The notes: a model not told the origin generated them from the sequence alone. 64,000 bases of DNA from Stenotrophomonas rhizophila (GCF_001704155.1 NZ_CP016294.1:741501-805500), one strand, 5' to 3'; numbered from the stretch's first letter, positions 52,176 through 61,432 are shown. Program-made: numbers and translations.

Positions 52176-53671
52176 TCCGGTTGTCGTTGTCGCAGCGGTT
52201 GTCGGTGGCGTTCTTCGCGCTGCTGCTGGTGTGCTGCGGCGCGCTGATGGCGATCCAGATGCGCAGCACCAGCCTGCACGAGCAGGAAACCGTACAGCGG
52301 CTGTCGCGCGGGCTGGCCGAGCACATCGCGCGCAGCGGCGAGCTGATGGACGGTGGCGGCATGCGCACCGGCGAGGTGCGCGCGCTGTTTGGCAAGCTGA
52401 TGGCGGTCAACCCCAGCGTGGAGGTGTACCTGCTGGACGACCAGGGCCGCATCCTCGGCCACGATGCGCCCACCGGACACCTCAAGCGCGACCGCGTGGA
52501 CCTGGCGCCGGTGCAGGCACTGCTGCGCGACGAGCCGCTGCCGATCCTCGGCGATGACCCGCGCAGCGCGCGCGGGCGCAAGGTGTTCAACGCCGCCCCG
52601 CTGTTCGTGCAGGGGCGCCAGGCCGGCTACATCTACGTGGTGCTGGTGGGCGAACAGCGCGAGGCGCTGGCGGCCAACATCGCGGCCAATGCCACGCTGC
52701 GCACCACGCTGTGGTCGCTGGCGATCGTGGCCGGCATCGGGCTGCTGGCCGGTGCGGTGGCGTTCCGCTGGGTGACCCGGCCGCTGCGCCAGCTGACCCG
52801 GCGCGTGCAGTCGTTCGACGTGGATGCGGCGGCGCCGGCGCAGGCGTTGCCGCCCACGCCGCTGCGCGCGGGTGAGCGCGATGAGCTGGCGATCCTGCAG
52901 CACAGCTTCGGGCACATGGGCCAGCGCCTGGGCGAGCAGTGGCAGCAGCTGCGCCAGCAGGACCTGCAGCGGCGCGAGCTGGTAGCCAACATCTCGCACG
53001 ACCTGCGCACGCCGTTGTCGTCGCTGCACGGCTACCTGGAAACGCTGGCGTTGAAGGACGCCACGCTCAGCGCAGAAGAGCGCCAGCGCTACCTGGGCAT
53101 CGCGCTGTCGCAGAGCCACAAGGTGGGCCGGCTGGCCCAGGCGCTGTTCGAGCTGGCGCGGCTGGAACACGGCGGGGTGGTGCTGGACCGCCAGGCGTTC
53201 TCGCTGCCGGACCTGGTGCAGGACGTCTTCCAGAAATTCGAGCTGGCCGCGCAGGCGCGCCGGCAGACGCTGGCGGCGGACATTCCGCCTGGCCTGCCGG
53301 CGGTGGACGCGGACCTGGCGCTGATCGAGCGGGTGCTGACCAACCTGCTGGACAATGCGATCCGGCACACGCCCGAAGGCGGCCGGATCACGGTGACGCT
53401 GCAGGCGGCGCAGGGCGAGGTGCGGGTCAGCGTGGCCGACACCGGCCCGGGCATTCCGGCGGCGCGGCGCGAGGACCTGTTCCACACGCCCCCGGCATTC
53501 GGCAGCCAGCGGCCGGACAGCGGGGGGCTGGGCCTGCTGATCGTGCACCGCATCCTGCAGCTGCACCAGCGTGAGATCCAACTGCTGGACAGCCGCGAGG
53601 GCGCGTTGTTCGTGTTCTCGCTGCCGAGTGCATGGGGGTCTGCCGGGAATGTATCCGGAGCCCAAGGTTGA
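52172..53671 (+). CDS. HAMP-domain sensor histidine kinase
   Basis: 499 residues. TM1 (VAFFALLLVCCGALMAIQM, about 11-30) and TM2 (LWSLAIVAGIGLLAGAVAF, about 172-192) frame a periplasmic sensor of about 140 residues; HAMP follows. The dimerisation His is in LVANISHDLRTPLSSLHGYL (about 275), N-box LLDNAIRHTPEGG, G1 ADTGPGIPA. The start overlaps the regulator stop by 4 bp. With the regulator it is a classical two-component system that may sense envelope oxidation, given the neighbouring repair operon. Confidence 0.92.
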   Translation: MIRLSLSQRLSVAFFALLLVCCGALMAIQMRSTSLHEQETVQRLSRGLAEHIARSGELMDGGGMRTGEVRALFGKLMAVNPSVEVYLLDDQGRILGHDAPTGHLKRDRVDLAPVQALLRDEPLPILGDDPRSARGRKVFNAAPLFVQGRQAGYIYVVLVGEQREALAANIAANATLRTTLWSLAIVAGIGLLAGAVAFRWVTRPLRQLTRRVQSFDVDAAAPAQALPPTPLRAGERDELAILQHSFGHMGQRLGEQWQQLRQQDLQRRELVANISHDLRTPLSSLHGYLETLALKDATLSAEERQRYLGIALSQSHKVGRLAQALFELARLEHGGVVLDRQAFSLPDLVQDVFQKFELAAQARRQTLAADIPPGLPAVDADLALIERVLTNLLDNAIRHTPEGGRITVTLQAAQGEVRVSVADTGPGIPAARREDLFHTPPAFGSQRPDSGGLGLLIVHRILQLHQREIQLLDSREGALFVFSLPSAWGSAGNVSGAQG

Positions 53672-53673
53672 TT

Positions 53674-54045
53674 GATCCAGATCCCAATGGGCCCGTAACG
53701 GTTCCGGGCCCATGGTTGGTTAATCCCGATCCCAATGGGCACGCAACAATTCGTAGCCCCGGCCGTTGGCCGGACACCGCGCGCAGCGCGGCCCAAGCGT
53801 CCAAAGCCGGTTGCGTATTGCTCGCGGCGATCATCCCGACGTTTACACGTTCCGAAGAAGCCGTCAGGCGTTCATTGCGCCTGATACACGGTTTCGTTCT
53901 GGGTTGACACCCGGATGCAGGGCCGCGGCGACGGCATACCGTGCTCCGGATGCTTGGGCCGCGCTGCGCGCGGTGTCCGGCCAACGGCCGGGGCTACGAA
54001 TTGTTACGTAACGTCCGTAGATTGGGATCAACCCACCACAGGCCC
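53674..54045. repeat. long repeat element A, 54-bp perfect inverted arms
   Basis: A 54-bp arm at 53745-53798 is repeated as an exact reverse complement at 53952-54005. Each arm holds TCGTAGCCCCGGCCGTTGGC-type REP sequence. The interior (about 53830-53880) is shared, in inverted orientation, with element B (55187-55421). The gap between the kinase and the hydrolase gene (392 bp) is almost entirely this element. Confidence 0.8.
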
Positions 54046-54063
54046 CGCACATCTGGAGGTTTC

Positions 54064-55152
54064 ATGCGCGCACTCGTCTGCTTGACCCTGCTGCTGTCCG
54101 CCACCCCGTCTGCATTCGCCCAATCCTGCCCGGACACCTCGGCGCTGGAACCGGCGCGCGCGGTGGTACGCGACCTGCAGCGGATCACCACGCCGAACGG
54201 CATCCAGGAACAGTACGCCACGCCGATCGGCGGGGTGAAGCAGTGGCTCACGATCCGCGGCGAGGACCGGGCCAACCCGGTGATCCTGTTCGTACACGGT
54301 GGCCCGGCCAGCCCGGTGACGCCGAGCGTGTGGCAGTTCCAGCGACCGCTGGAGGAGTACTTCACGGTGGTGGACTGGGACCAGCGCGGTGCAGGCAAGA
54401 CCTACGCGGAGGCGTCGCCGGACGCGATCGCGCCGACGCTGACCATTGAACGCTACGTGGAAGATGCCATCGAGGTGGCCGAGCACCTGCGCACGCACCT
54501 GGGCCAGCGCAAGGTGATCTTGATGGCGCACAGCTGGGGCACGATCGTGGCGATGCAGGCGGCGTTGAAACGGCCGGACCTGTTCCACGCGTACGTTGGG
54601 ATCGGGCAGATCATCAACCAGGTGGAGAACGAGAAGATCAGTTTCGATTACGGACTGGCGCAGGCGAAGGCACACGGCAACGCCAAGGCGGTGGCCGAAC
54701 TGGAGGCGATCGCGCCGTACCCGGGCAACACGCCGATCACGCGCGAGCGGATCATCACGGCGCGCACGTGGCCGCAGTACTACGGGGGGCTGACGGCCTA
54801 CCGCGATGACTCCAAATATTACTTCGGCGCGGCCAGGCTCTCGCCCGATTACACGGACGCCGACCGCTGCAACATCGACAAGGGCAGCGTGCTGTCGCTG
54901 GGGCCGTTGCTGCCGCAGATGCTGAAGGTGGATTTCAACCCGATCACCCGCTTCCCGATCCCGGTGGTGATGTTCATGGGCCGCCACGACTACACCACGC
55001 CCACCGCGCCGACCGAGCGCTGGTTGAACACCGTGCAGGCGCCGTACAAGCAGGGCGTGTGGTTCGAACATTCGGCGCACATGGTCCCGTGGGAAGAGCC
55101 GGGCAAGACGCTGTTGAGCCTGGTGCAGATCGTGCGCCCGCTCGCGCGGTAA
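54064..55152 (+). CDS. Exported alpha/beta hydrolase, proline iminopeptidase-like
   Basis: 362 residues from ATG 54064, preceded by TGGAGG; the open frame upstream runs through repeat sequence and is discounted. Signal peptide: RALVCLTLLLSATPSAFAQ. Hydrolase landmarks: oxyanion HGGPASPVTPS, DWDQRGAGKTYAE, nucleophile Ser in LMAHSWGTIVAMQ, Asp in MFMGRHDYTTPT and His in WFEHSAHMVPWEEP. HGGPA and DQRGAGK are typical of prolyl aminopeptidase-type (S33) enzymes. It is probably periplasmic. It is bracketed by repeat elements A and B. Confidence 0.88.
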   Translation: MRALVCLTLLLSATPSAFAQSCPDTSALEPARAVVRDLQRITTPNGIQEQYATPIGGVKQWLTIRGEDRANPVILFVHGGPASPVTPSVWQFQRPLEEYFTVVDWDQRGAGKTYAEASPDAIAPTLTIERYVEDAIEVAEHLRTHLGQRKVILMAHSWGTIVAMQAALKRPDLFHAYVGIGQIINQVENEKISFDYGLAQAKAHGNAKAVAELEAIAPYPGNTPITRERIITARTWPQYYGGLTAYRDDSKYYFGAARLSPDYTDADRCNIDKGSVLSLGPLLPQMLKVDFNPITRFPIPVVMFMGRHDYTTPTAPTERWLNTVQAPYKQGVWFEHSAHMVPWEEPGKTLLSLVQIVRPLAR

Positions 55153-55186
55153 CCACTGCGATCATGCATCCGGATGCGCTGGTCGA

Positions 55187-55421
55187 TTGATCCCAATCCC
55201 AATGGGCGCGTAAAAATTCGTAGCCCCGGCCGTTGGCCGGCTGCTCTTCGTTCCGGGGTCATGAACGCCTGACGGGCGGCTCCGGAACGTGTAAACGCCG
55301 GAGCGTTGGATGCGATCGGTGGGTAACGGAGTTCGGACGGTTGGGCCGCGCTGCGCGCGGTGTCCGGCCAACGGCCGGGGCTACGGATTGTTACGTGACG
55401 TCCGTGGATCCGGATCAAACA
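55187..55421. repeat. long repeat element B, related to element A
   Basis: The right arm at 55341-55392 matches element A's right arm except for one base (GGATTGTT versus GAATTGTT). The left end (from about 55213, AATTCGTAGCCCCGGCCGTT) matches A's left arm in part. The interior AACGCCTGACGG...GGAACGTGTAAACG is the reverse complement of A's interior. It follows the hydrolase gene by 35 bp. Confidence 0.8.
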
Positions 55422-55431
55422 ACCAAAAAAA

Positions 55432-55465
55432 AAGACCCGACAGAGGGAGGGTTCTGTCGGGTCTT
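55432..55465 (-). terminator. strong intrinsic terminator (minus-strand oriented)
   Basis: AAGACCCGACAG (55432-55443) pairs with CTGTCGGGTCTT (55454-55465); on the minus strand a run of nine T follows. It serves transcription from queD, whose stop is about 145 bp away. Confidence 0.85.
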
Positions 55466-55610
55466 GGGATTGCGTGGGGGGAGGGACCCACGCAAATTCC
55501 GTTTGATGCAATGCAGCATACACCGATCGTGGTGCATTGCAACAATACATTGCCGAAGTGGTCCGAATTAGTTTAAATTCGTTCAGAAACAACGGGTTGG
55601 GGGCTGTGGC

Positions 55611-55964
55611 TCAGCCGCGGTAGCGGCAGCCGGAGGTGCAGGTCTCGTGCACCGTCACCTCGCTCAGCGCCGGCAGGGCGGGCTTGAGCTCGTTCCAGAT
55701 CCAGATCGCCAGGCGTTCGCTGGTCGGGTTTTCCAGGCCGGGGATGTCGTTGAGGTAATGGTGGTCCAGGCGGTCGTAGATCGGCTGGAAGGCCGCTTTG
55801 ACGTCGCCGAAATCCATGATCCAGCCGGTGTGTTCGCCCGGCTCGCCCTCGACCTTCAGCTCCACCCGGAACGAGTGGCCGTGCAGGCGCGCGCACTTGT
55901 GGCCCGCCGGCACGTTGGGCAGGTGGTGGGCCGCTTCGAGGGTAAAGACTTTGAAGATTTCCAT
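55611..55964 (-). CDS. queD: 6-carboxy-tetrahydropterin synthase
   Basis: 117 residues. Zinc ligands His in EAAHHLPN and in [11 protein letters not shown]; catalytic Cys in [31 protein letters not shown] and the late [15 protein letters not shown] with Glu in [15 protein letters not shown]. This is the QueD form of the PTPS family, which makes carboxy-tetrahydropterin on the way to queuosine. The length is typical. Other que genes are not in this window. Confidence 0.94.
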   Translation of the reverse strand: MEIFKVFTLEAAHHLPNVPAGHKCARLHGHSFRVELKVEGEPGEHTGWIMDFGDVKAAFQPIYDRLDHHYLNDIPGLENPTSERLAIWIWNELKPALPALSEVTVHETCTSGCRYRG

Positions 55965-55999
55965 GGGCCCATTGTACGGCCATCCAACAAAAACATATC

Positions 56000-56051
56000 C
56001 ATCCGGATGAAGAGATGTTACTTTTCGTTATATCCGCATGAAGCGATGTTA
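56000..56051. promoter_or_regulatory. tandem operator-like repeat upstream of TonB receptor
   Basis: ATCCGGATGAAGAGATGTTA (56001-56020) and ATCCGCATGAAGCGATGTTA (56032-56051) are 18/20 identical and 31 bp apart, about three DNA turns. Each carries an ATC...GAT symmetry. The pair lies between queD and the TonB receptor gene, about 65-116 bp before the latter. It looks like two sites for one regulator; it recalls ATATC/GATAT-type methionine-pathway sites, without a firm match. Confidence 0.5.
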
Positions 56052-56116
56052 TTGGCCCGTTAAGCCCTTGGCATGGACTACTGCGGAACTCGTCGTCCAC
56101 CACCCCCATAGAGTTC

Positions 56117-58783
56117 ATGCCCAAGCACACCCTTCTTGTGGCGGCCCTTTCCGCCGCCCTGGCTACGCCTTTGTCCGCGTTTGCCCTCGACGCCGCTGCT
56201 GGCCCCGATGCCAGCCCCGACGCCTCCGCCAGCGGCGAAAGCACCACCCTGGCTGCGGTGCGCGTCACCGGCTCCAACATCAAGCGCACCGACACCGAGA
56301 CCGCCAACCCGGTGCAGGTGATCGGCCGCCAGGAAATCGAAGCCACCGGCAAGGCCACCGTTGCCGACCTGCTGCGCTCGATCTCGGCCAACACCGGCAA
56401 CGCCAACAACGAAACCACCAACAACGGCTGGGCCTCGGGTTCGGCCGGCATCGGCCTGCGCGGCCTGTCGCAGAAGAACACGCTGGTGCTGCTCAACGGC
56501 CGCCGCCTGGCCAACTACGGCTTCCCCGCCGGCGGCCTTTCCGACACCTTCGTCAACCTCAATGCGCTGCCGATGGTCGCGGTGGAGCGCATCGAAGTGC
56601 TCAAGGACGGCGCCTCGGCCGTGTACGGCTCCGACGCCGTGGCCGGCGTGGTCAACATCATCACCCGGCAGAACTTCCAGGGTGCCGAACTGGGCGGCAG
56701 CGTCGGCACCGCCGACCAGGGCGGCCTGGACGAGCAGAACCTGAAGTTCATCGGTGGCATCGGTGACCTCGACGCCGATGGCTACAACATCCTGGTCAGC
56801 CTGGAAGGCTATAACCGCGAGCGCCTGGACCAGGACCAGCGTGACCTCACCAAGTCCGGCATCTACACCGATAAGCCCGGTGGCCGCTGGAACGGCTGGT
56901 CGGCCAAGGGCGCGCGCTTCCTGGTCAACGGCACCTCGGTGCCCATGCTCGACGCCAACGGGCAGTGCCCGGACAACACCACGCTGGTCCCCAGCGCGCC
57001 GATCGACGGCCTGCCCGGCAACACCTGCGGCTACAACCTCGCCCCGTACACGACGCTGATTCCCTCGACCAAGCGCTACCAGGCCTACGTCAACGGCACC
57101 TTCAAGGTGAACGACAACGTGGAAGCGTTCGGTGAAGTGATCTACAGCGAGATCAAGGGCGTGTCGTGGTTCGGCAGCAGCCCGTTCTTCACCCTGGAAA
57201 GCGGCCGCTTCGCGCTCAACGCCGATACCGGCCTGGCCGAGCCGGTGTCGTCCAACCTGCCGGCCAGCAGCCCGTTCAACCCCTACGGCCGCGCCATCCC
57301 GATCGAGTACACCTTCTTCAACCTCGGCCCGACCATCAAGACCAACCGCTCCACCGCTTACCGCGGCGTGTTCGGCCTGCGCGGCAGCCTGCAGGACTGG
57401 GACTGGGAAGTGGGCGCGTTCGGCGCGCGCAGCAGCGAGCGCGAAACCGTCTCCGGGGGCTTTGCCAACCGCTGGACCCTGGCCGATGCACTGGCCACCG
57501 GCAGCTACAACCTGCTCGATCCGTCGGCCACTCCGCAGTCAGTGATCGACGGCATCAACCTGAGCACCCTGCGCCCGGCCGAATCCGTGCTGCAGGGCGT
57601 GGACGCCAAGATCTCCGGCGGGCTGGGCAGCACCTGGGCCGGCCCGATCGGCTTCGCCGCTGGCCTGGAATGGCGCCGCGAAAAGCTGGATTCGGAAAAC
57701 CCGTGGCAGATCGATGCGGGCCTGCAGATTCGCCCGGCCATCGCCGAGGTGCACGGCGAGCGCAAGGTCACCGCCGCCTACGCAGAAGTAAACGTGCCGC
57801 TGGCCGAGCGCCTGGAGCTGCAGGCCGCTGCGCGCGCCGACCACTACAGCGATTTCGGCGATGCATTCTCGCCCAAGCTGAGCCTGCGCTGGCAGCCGTT
57901 CGACATCCTGCTGGTGCGTGCCGCGGCCTCCAAGGGCTTCCGCGCGCCGTCGCTGTCGGAGAACTCCAACAGCACCAGCATCGCCTACGGCAGCGTGATC
58001 GATCCGCGCGACCCGGACGTGCCCGGCTCGCGCCAGAACCCGACCTTCTTCACCGTCGGCAACAGCGACCTGAAGCCGGAGCGGACCAAGAGCTACAACC
58101 TGGGCCTGGTGCTGTCGCCGTGGTCCAACACCAGCCTGAGCGTGGACTACTACCGCATCGAACTGGAAAACCTGGTGGGCACCAACAACACCCAGACCCT
58201 GGTCACCAACGATGTACCCGGCGCGGTCACCCGCGATGAGCGCGGCAAGCTGCTGGCGGTGTTCAACCGCTACCAGAACCTGAGCGAGCTCAAGACCTCG
58301 GGCTTCGACGTGGAGCTGCGCCAGCGCTTCCCGACCGAAGCGGCCGGTGACTTCTCGCTGTCCACCGCGTTCACCCACGTGCGCGACTACAGCCGCCCCA
58401 CCGTGGTCGGCGGCCCGCTGGTGGATTACGCCGGCAGCAACCTCGGCGCCACCCTGCCCAAGAACAAGGCCACCACCACGCTGGACTGGAGCTACGCCGA
58501 TTTCCGCACCGCGCTGACCTGGTACTACACCAGCGGCTACGACCAGAAGGCCAGTGCCGCGGCCACGGCCGTGCAGGACCGGGTGGATTCGTACAGCCAG
58601 TTCGATCTGTACCTGGCCTACACCGGGCTGGAGAAGCTGACCCTGTACGCGAAGATCCAGAACCTGGCCGATGAGGAACCGCCGTACGACGCCTCGTTCC
58701 CGGGCATCCGCGCGCCGTACGACTTCAGCCAGTACGACCTGCGCGGCCGCTACTTCACCGTCGGCTTCGATTACCGCTTCTAA
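56117..58783 (+). CDS. TonB-dependent receptor
   Basis: 888 residues. Signal peptide (LLVAALSAALATPLSAFA), then TTLAAVRVTGSNIKRTDTET and the plug domain (VADLLRSISANTGNANNETT, GIGLRGLSQKNTLVLLNGRR, VERIEVLKDGASAVYGSDAV AGVVNII region). The barrel ends RYFTVGFDYRF with the terminal Phe needed for outer-membrane insertion. This is the long-plug, non-siderophore type common in xanthomonads. The M14 peptidase gene 12 bp downstream suggests a peptide-derived substrate. A tandem operator-like sequence lies upstream. Confidence 0.93.
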   Translation: MPKHTLLVAALSAALATPLSAFALDAAAGPDASPDASASGESTTLAAVRVTGSNIKRTDTETANPVQVIGRQEIEATGKATVADLLRSISANTGNANNETTNNGWASGSAGIGLRGLSQKNTLVLLNGRRLANYGFPAGGLSDTFVNLNALPMVAVERIEVLKDGASAVYGSDAVAGVVNIITRQNFQGAELGGSVGTADQGGLDEQNLKFIGGIGDLDADGYNILVSLEGYNRERLDQDQRDLTKSGIYTDKPGGRWNGWSAKGARFLVNGTSVPMLDANGQCPDNTTLVPSAPIDGLPGNTCGYNLAPYTTLIPSTKRYQAYVNGTFKVNDNVEAFGEVIYSEIKGVSWFGSSPFFTLESGRFALNADTGLAEPVSSNLPASSPFNPYGRAIPIEYTFFNLGPTIKTNRSTAYRGVFGLRGSLQDWDWEVGAFGARSSERETVSGGFANRWTLADALATGSYNLLDPSATPQSVIDGINLSTLRPAESVLQGVDAKISGGLGSTWAGPIGFAAGLEWRREKLDSENPWQIDAGLQIRPAIAEVHGERKVTAAYAEVNVPLAERLELQAAARADHYSDFGDAFSPKLSLRWQPFDILLVRAAASKGFRAPSLSENSNSTSIAYGSVIDPRDPDVPGSRQNPTFFTVGNSDLKPERTKSYNLGLVLSPWSNTSLSVDYYRIELENLVGTNNTQTLVTNDVPGAVTRDERGKLLAVFNRYQNLSELKTSGFDVELRQRFPTEAAGDFSLSTAFTHVRDYSRPTVVGGPLVDYAGSNLGATLPKNKATTTLDWSYADFRTALTWYYTSGYDQKASAAATAVQDRVDSYSQFDLYLAYTGLEKLTLYAKIQNLADEEPPYDASFPGIRAPYDFSQYDLRGRYFTVGFDYRF

Positions 58784-58795
58784 GAGGGGTTTGCT

Positions 58796-61378
58796 GTGTC
58801 CTTGTTCCATGGTTTGTCGCGCCCCATCACCTGGGTGGTGGGGGCGCTGTGGCTGCTGGCCGCGCCGGCGTTCGCACAGAGCGCCTATTTCTTCCCGCAG
58901 GGCGGCGATTTCGATCCGGCCATTCCCACCCCGCAGCAGTTCCTGGGTTACGAGATCGGCAGCCGCTACACCCGGCACGACCAACTGGTGGCCTACTTCA
59001 ACGAGCTGGCCAGACACTCCGACAAGATCAAGGTCGAGCAGATCGGCAGCAGCTACGAAGGCCGCCCGTTGCTGATCGCCACCGTCACCTCGGCGCAGAA
59101 CCAGCAGCAGCTGGAAACCCTGCGCCGCCAGCACGTGACCCTGGCCGACCCGGCGCAGCCGTTGTCGGCGGCCGGCAACAGCCCGGTGGTGGTGTGGCTG
59201 GGCTACAGCGTGCACGGCAATGAAACCTCCAGTGGCGAAGCCGCGCTGCTCACCGCGTACTACCTGGTGGCCAACCGCAGTGCCGATACGGCCAAGTGGC
59301 TGCAGCAGGCGGTGGTGCTGTTCGACCCGGCGCAGAACCCGGACGGCCGCGACCGTGCGGCCAGTTGGCACAACGCCTATGCCTCGTCGCCGGCATCGGC
59401 CGATCCGGCCGACAAGGAGCACGTGGAGCCTTTCCCGCAGGGACGCACCAACCACTACTTCACCGACCTCAACCGCGACTGGCTGGCACTGACCCAGCAG
59501 GACACGCGGCCAAAGATCGCCTACTTCCACCAGTGGTATCCCAACGTCCAGATCGACTTCCACGAGATGGGCAAGGACAGCACCTACTACTTCGAACCGT
59601 CTCCGGCGAGCATGCACAGCCCGCTGTTGCCGGCGTCGTCGTACGCGTTCAACAAGACCCTGGCCAAGTACCACGCGCAGGCACTGGATGCGCTCGGCTC
59701 GCTGTACTACACCGGCGAGAATTTCGACAATTTCTCGCCGGTGTACGGCTCGACCTATCCGGACTTCCATGGTGCGGTCGGTGTCACGGTGGAACAGGCC
59801 AGCTCGCGTGGCCGCGTGCAGGAATCGGTCAATGGCCTGCTGACCTTCCCGTTCACCATCCGCAACCAGGTCGCCACCGGCCTGGGCACCGTGCGCGGTG
59901 CGGTGACCGAGCGCGACGGGCTGCTGAAGCTGCAGAAGGAATTCTTCCAGTCCGCCGTGAAGCAGGCCAACCAGCAGCCGCTGAAGGCGTTCGTGTTCGG
60001 CGATGCCAACGACCCGGGCCTGACCCGGCGCCTGCTCGACCTGCTGCTGCAGCACCAGATCACCGTGCAGGCGTTGAGCAAGGCGGTCACCGTGGACGGC
60101 CAGCGCTTCGAGCCGGGCAGTGCCTACGTGGTGCCCACCGCGCAGCCGCAGTTCCGCCTGGTGCATTCGATCTTCGCCGAGACCCCGCCGATCAAGGGTG
60201 ACGTGTTCTACGGCAGCACCTCTTATGCCATCGCACCGGCCTACGGCGTGGCGTTCGCCGGCAGCCGCAGCCGTGTCGATGGCGGCGAGCGCATCACTAG
60301 CCTGCCGTCCGCCCGTGGTGGGGTGAGCGGTGGCCAGGCCGGCTATGCCTACGTGTTCGACTGGCGCGATTACAACGCCAGCCGCGCGCTGTACGCGCTG
60401 CAGGCCAAGGGTGTGCTGACCCGCGCCGCGTTCCAGCCGTTCACCGCCGCCACCGCGTCGGGTGAGCAGGCGTTCGCGCGCGGCAGCGTGGTGGTGCCGG
60501 TCGCCGGGCAGACGCTGGCGGGCGCCGCACTGCTCGCTGCCGTGGATGAAGCGGCGCGCAGCAGCGGCGTGCAGGTGCACGCCCTGGCCAGTGGGCAGAG
60601 CCGCAGCGGCATCGACCTGGGCAGCGACAGCGTCAAATCGCTGCGCAGGCCGGCAGTGGCGCTGGTGATGGGCGAGGGCGTGAGCGCCACCGAGATCGGT
60701 TCGGCGTGGTTCCTGCTCGACCAGCAGGTGCAGCTGCCGGCCAGCAAGCTGGACCCGGCGCAGCTGGGCAAGGTCAACCTGGACCGCTACACCACCATCG
60801 TGCTGGCCGGCGGTACCTACAGCGGCGTGGATGCCACGGCGGTGGCCGCGCTCAAGCGCTGGATCAACGCCGGCGGTTCGCTGGTGACCTACGGCAGCGC
60901 GGCCAAGTGGGCGATCGAGCAGAAGCTCAGCGATGAAGTGCTGGGCGCCGAAGAGAAGGAGCCCGAGGGTGCGCGCCGCGCGTTCGGCGACCAGCGCGAC
61001 ATCGCCGCCATCGAGCGGGTGAGCGGCAACATCCTCAGCGCCGACGTGGACACCAGCCACCCGCTCGGCTTCGGCCTGCCGCGCACCCAGCTGGCGATCA
61101 ACAAGGAAAACGGGATCAGCTTCAAGCCCAGCCGCAATGCGTTCTCGACCGTGGTGCGCATTGACGAGTCACCGCGGGTGAACGGCTACCTGTCCGAGGC
61201 CAACCGCAGCCGCGTGGCCGGCACCGCCTGGCTGCTGGTGTCGCCGCAGGGGCAGGGCAACGTGGTGCTGTTCGCCGATGACCCGGCGCATCGCAAGTAC
61301 TGGCACGGCACCGAGCGGCTGCTGTTGAACGCGGTGTTCTTCGGCAACCTGCTCAATCCGACCAAGCCGCGCGGGTAA
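58796..61378 (+). CDS. Exported M14-family zinc carboxypeptidase-like protein
   Basis: 860 residues from GTG 58796. Signal peptide ends in WLLAAPAFAQ. The M14 domain covers about 35-370: zinc ligands in YSVHGNETSSGEAA (His and Glu, about 140) and DFHEMGKDSTYYFEP (His, about 256), and the catalytic Glu in GVTVEQASSRG (about 331). The remaining 490 residues include a C-terminal glutamine-amidotransferase-like region (TTIVLAGGTYSGVDATAVAA). Likely periplasmic. Cotranscribed with the TonB receptor, pointing to uptake and trimming of peptides. Confidence 0.9.
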   Translation: MSLFHGLSRPITWVVGALWLLAAPAFAQSAYFFPQGGDFDPAIPTPQQFLGYEIGSRYTRHDQLVAYFNELARHSDKIKVEQIGSSYEGRPLLIATVTSAQNQQQLETLRRQHVTLADPAQPLSAAGNSPVVVWLGYSVHGNETSSGEAALLTAYYLVANRSADTAKWLQQAVVLFDPAQNPDGRDRAASWHNAYASSPASADPADKEHVEPFPQGRTNHYFTDLNRDWLALTQQDTRPKIAYFHQWYPNVQIDFHEMGKDSTYYFEPSPASMHSPLLPASSYAFNKTLAKYHAQALDALGSLYYTGENFDNFSPVYGSTYPDFHGAVGVTVEQASSRGRVQESVNGLLTFPFTIRNQVATGLGTVRGAVTERDGLLKLQKEFFQSAVKQANQQPLKAFVFGDANDPGLTRRLLDLLLQHQITVQALSKAVTVDGQRFEPGSAYVVPTAQPQFRLVHSIFAETPPIKGDVFYGSTSYAIAPAYGVAFAGSRSRVDGGERITSLPSARGGVSGGQAGYAYVFDWRDYNASRALYALQAKGVLTRAAFQPFTAATASGEQAFARGSVVVPVAGQTLAGAALLAAVDEAARSSGVQVHALASGQSRSGIDLGSDSVKSLRRPAVALVMGEGVSATEIGSAWFLLDQQVQLPASKLDPAQLGKVNLDRYTTIVLAGGTYSGVDATAVAALKRWINAGGSLVTYGSAAKWAIEQKLSDEVLGAEEKEPEGARRAFGDQRDIAAIERVSGNILSADVDTSHPLGFGLPRTQLAINKENGISFKPSRNAFSTVVRIDESPRVNGYLSEANRSRVAGTAWLLVSPQGQGNVVLFADDPAHRKYWHGTERLLLNAVFFGNLLNPTKPRG

Positions 61379-61380
61379 AA

Positions 61381-61409
61381 AAAAGGGCGACGCAATGCGT
61401 CGCCCTTTT
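61381..61409. terminator. bidirectional terminator
   Basis: AAAAGGGCGACG (61381-61392) pairs with CGTCGCCCTTTT (61398-61409) around CAATG. T-runs flank it on both strands, serving the M14 gene on plus and the helicase gene on minus. Confidence 0.9.
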
Positions 61410-61432
61410 CCATTGTGCAGCCGGCGAAACGA

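Noticed and set aside
53760..54011. Short overlapping reading frames repeated at several loci
   Set aside because: They are chance translations of the repeat element that recurs at 53.7-54.0 and 55.2-55.4 kb, not genes.
57539..61060. Minus-strand open frame of over 1,100 codons opposite the TonB receptor and M14 genes
   Set aside because: It is antisense to two well-supported genes, rich in His/Arg/Gln/Gly typical of GC-rich shadow frames, and shows no domain.
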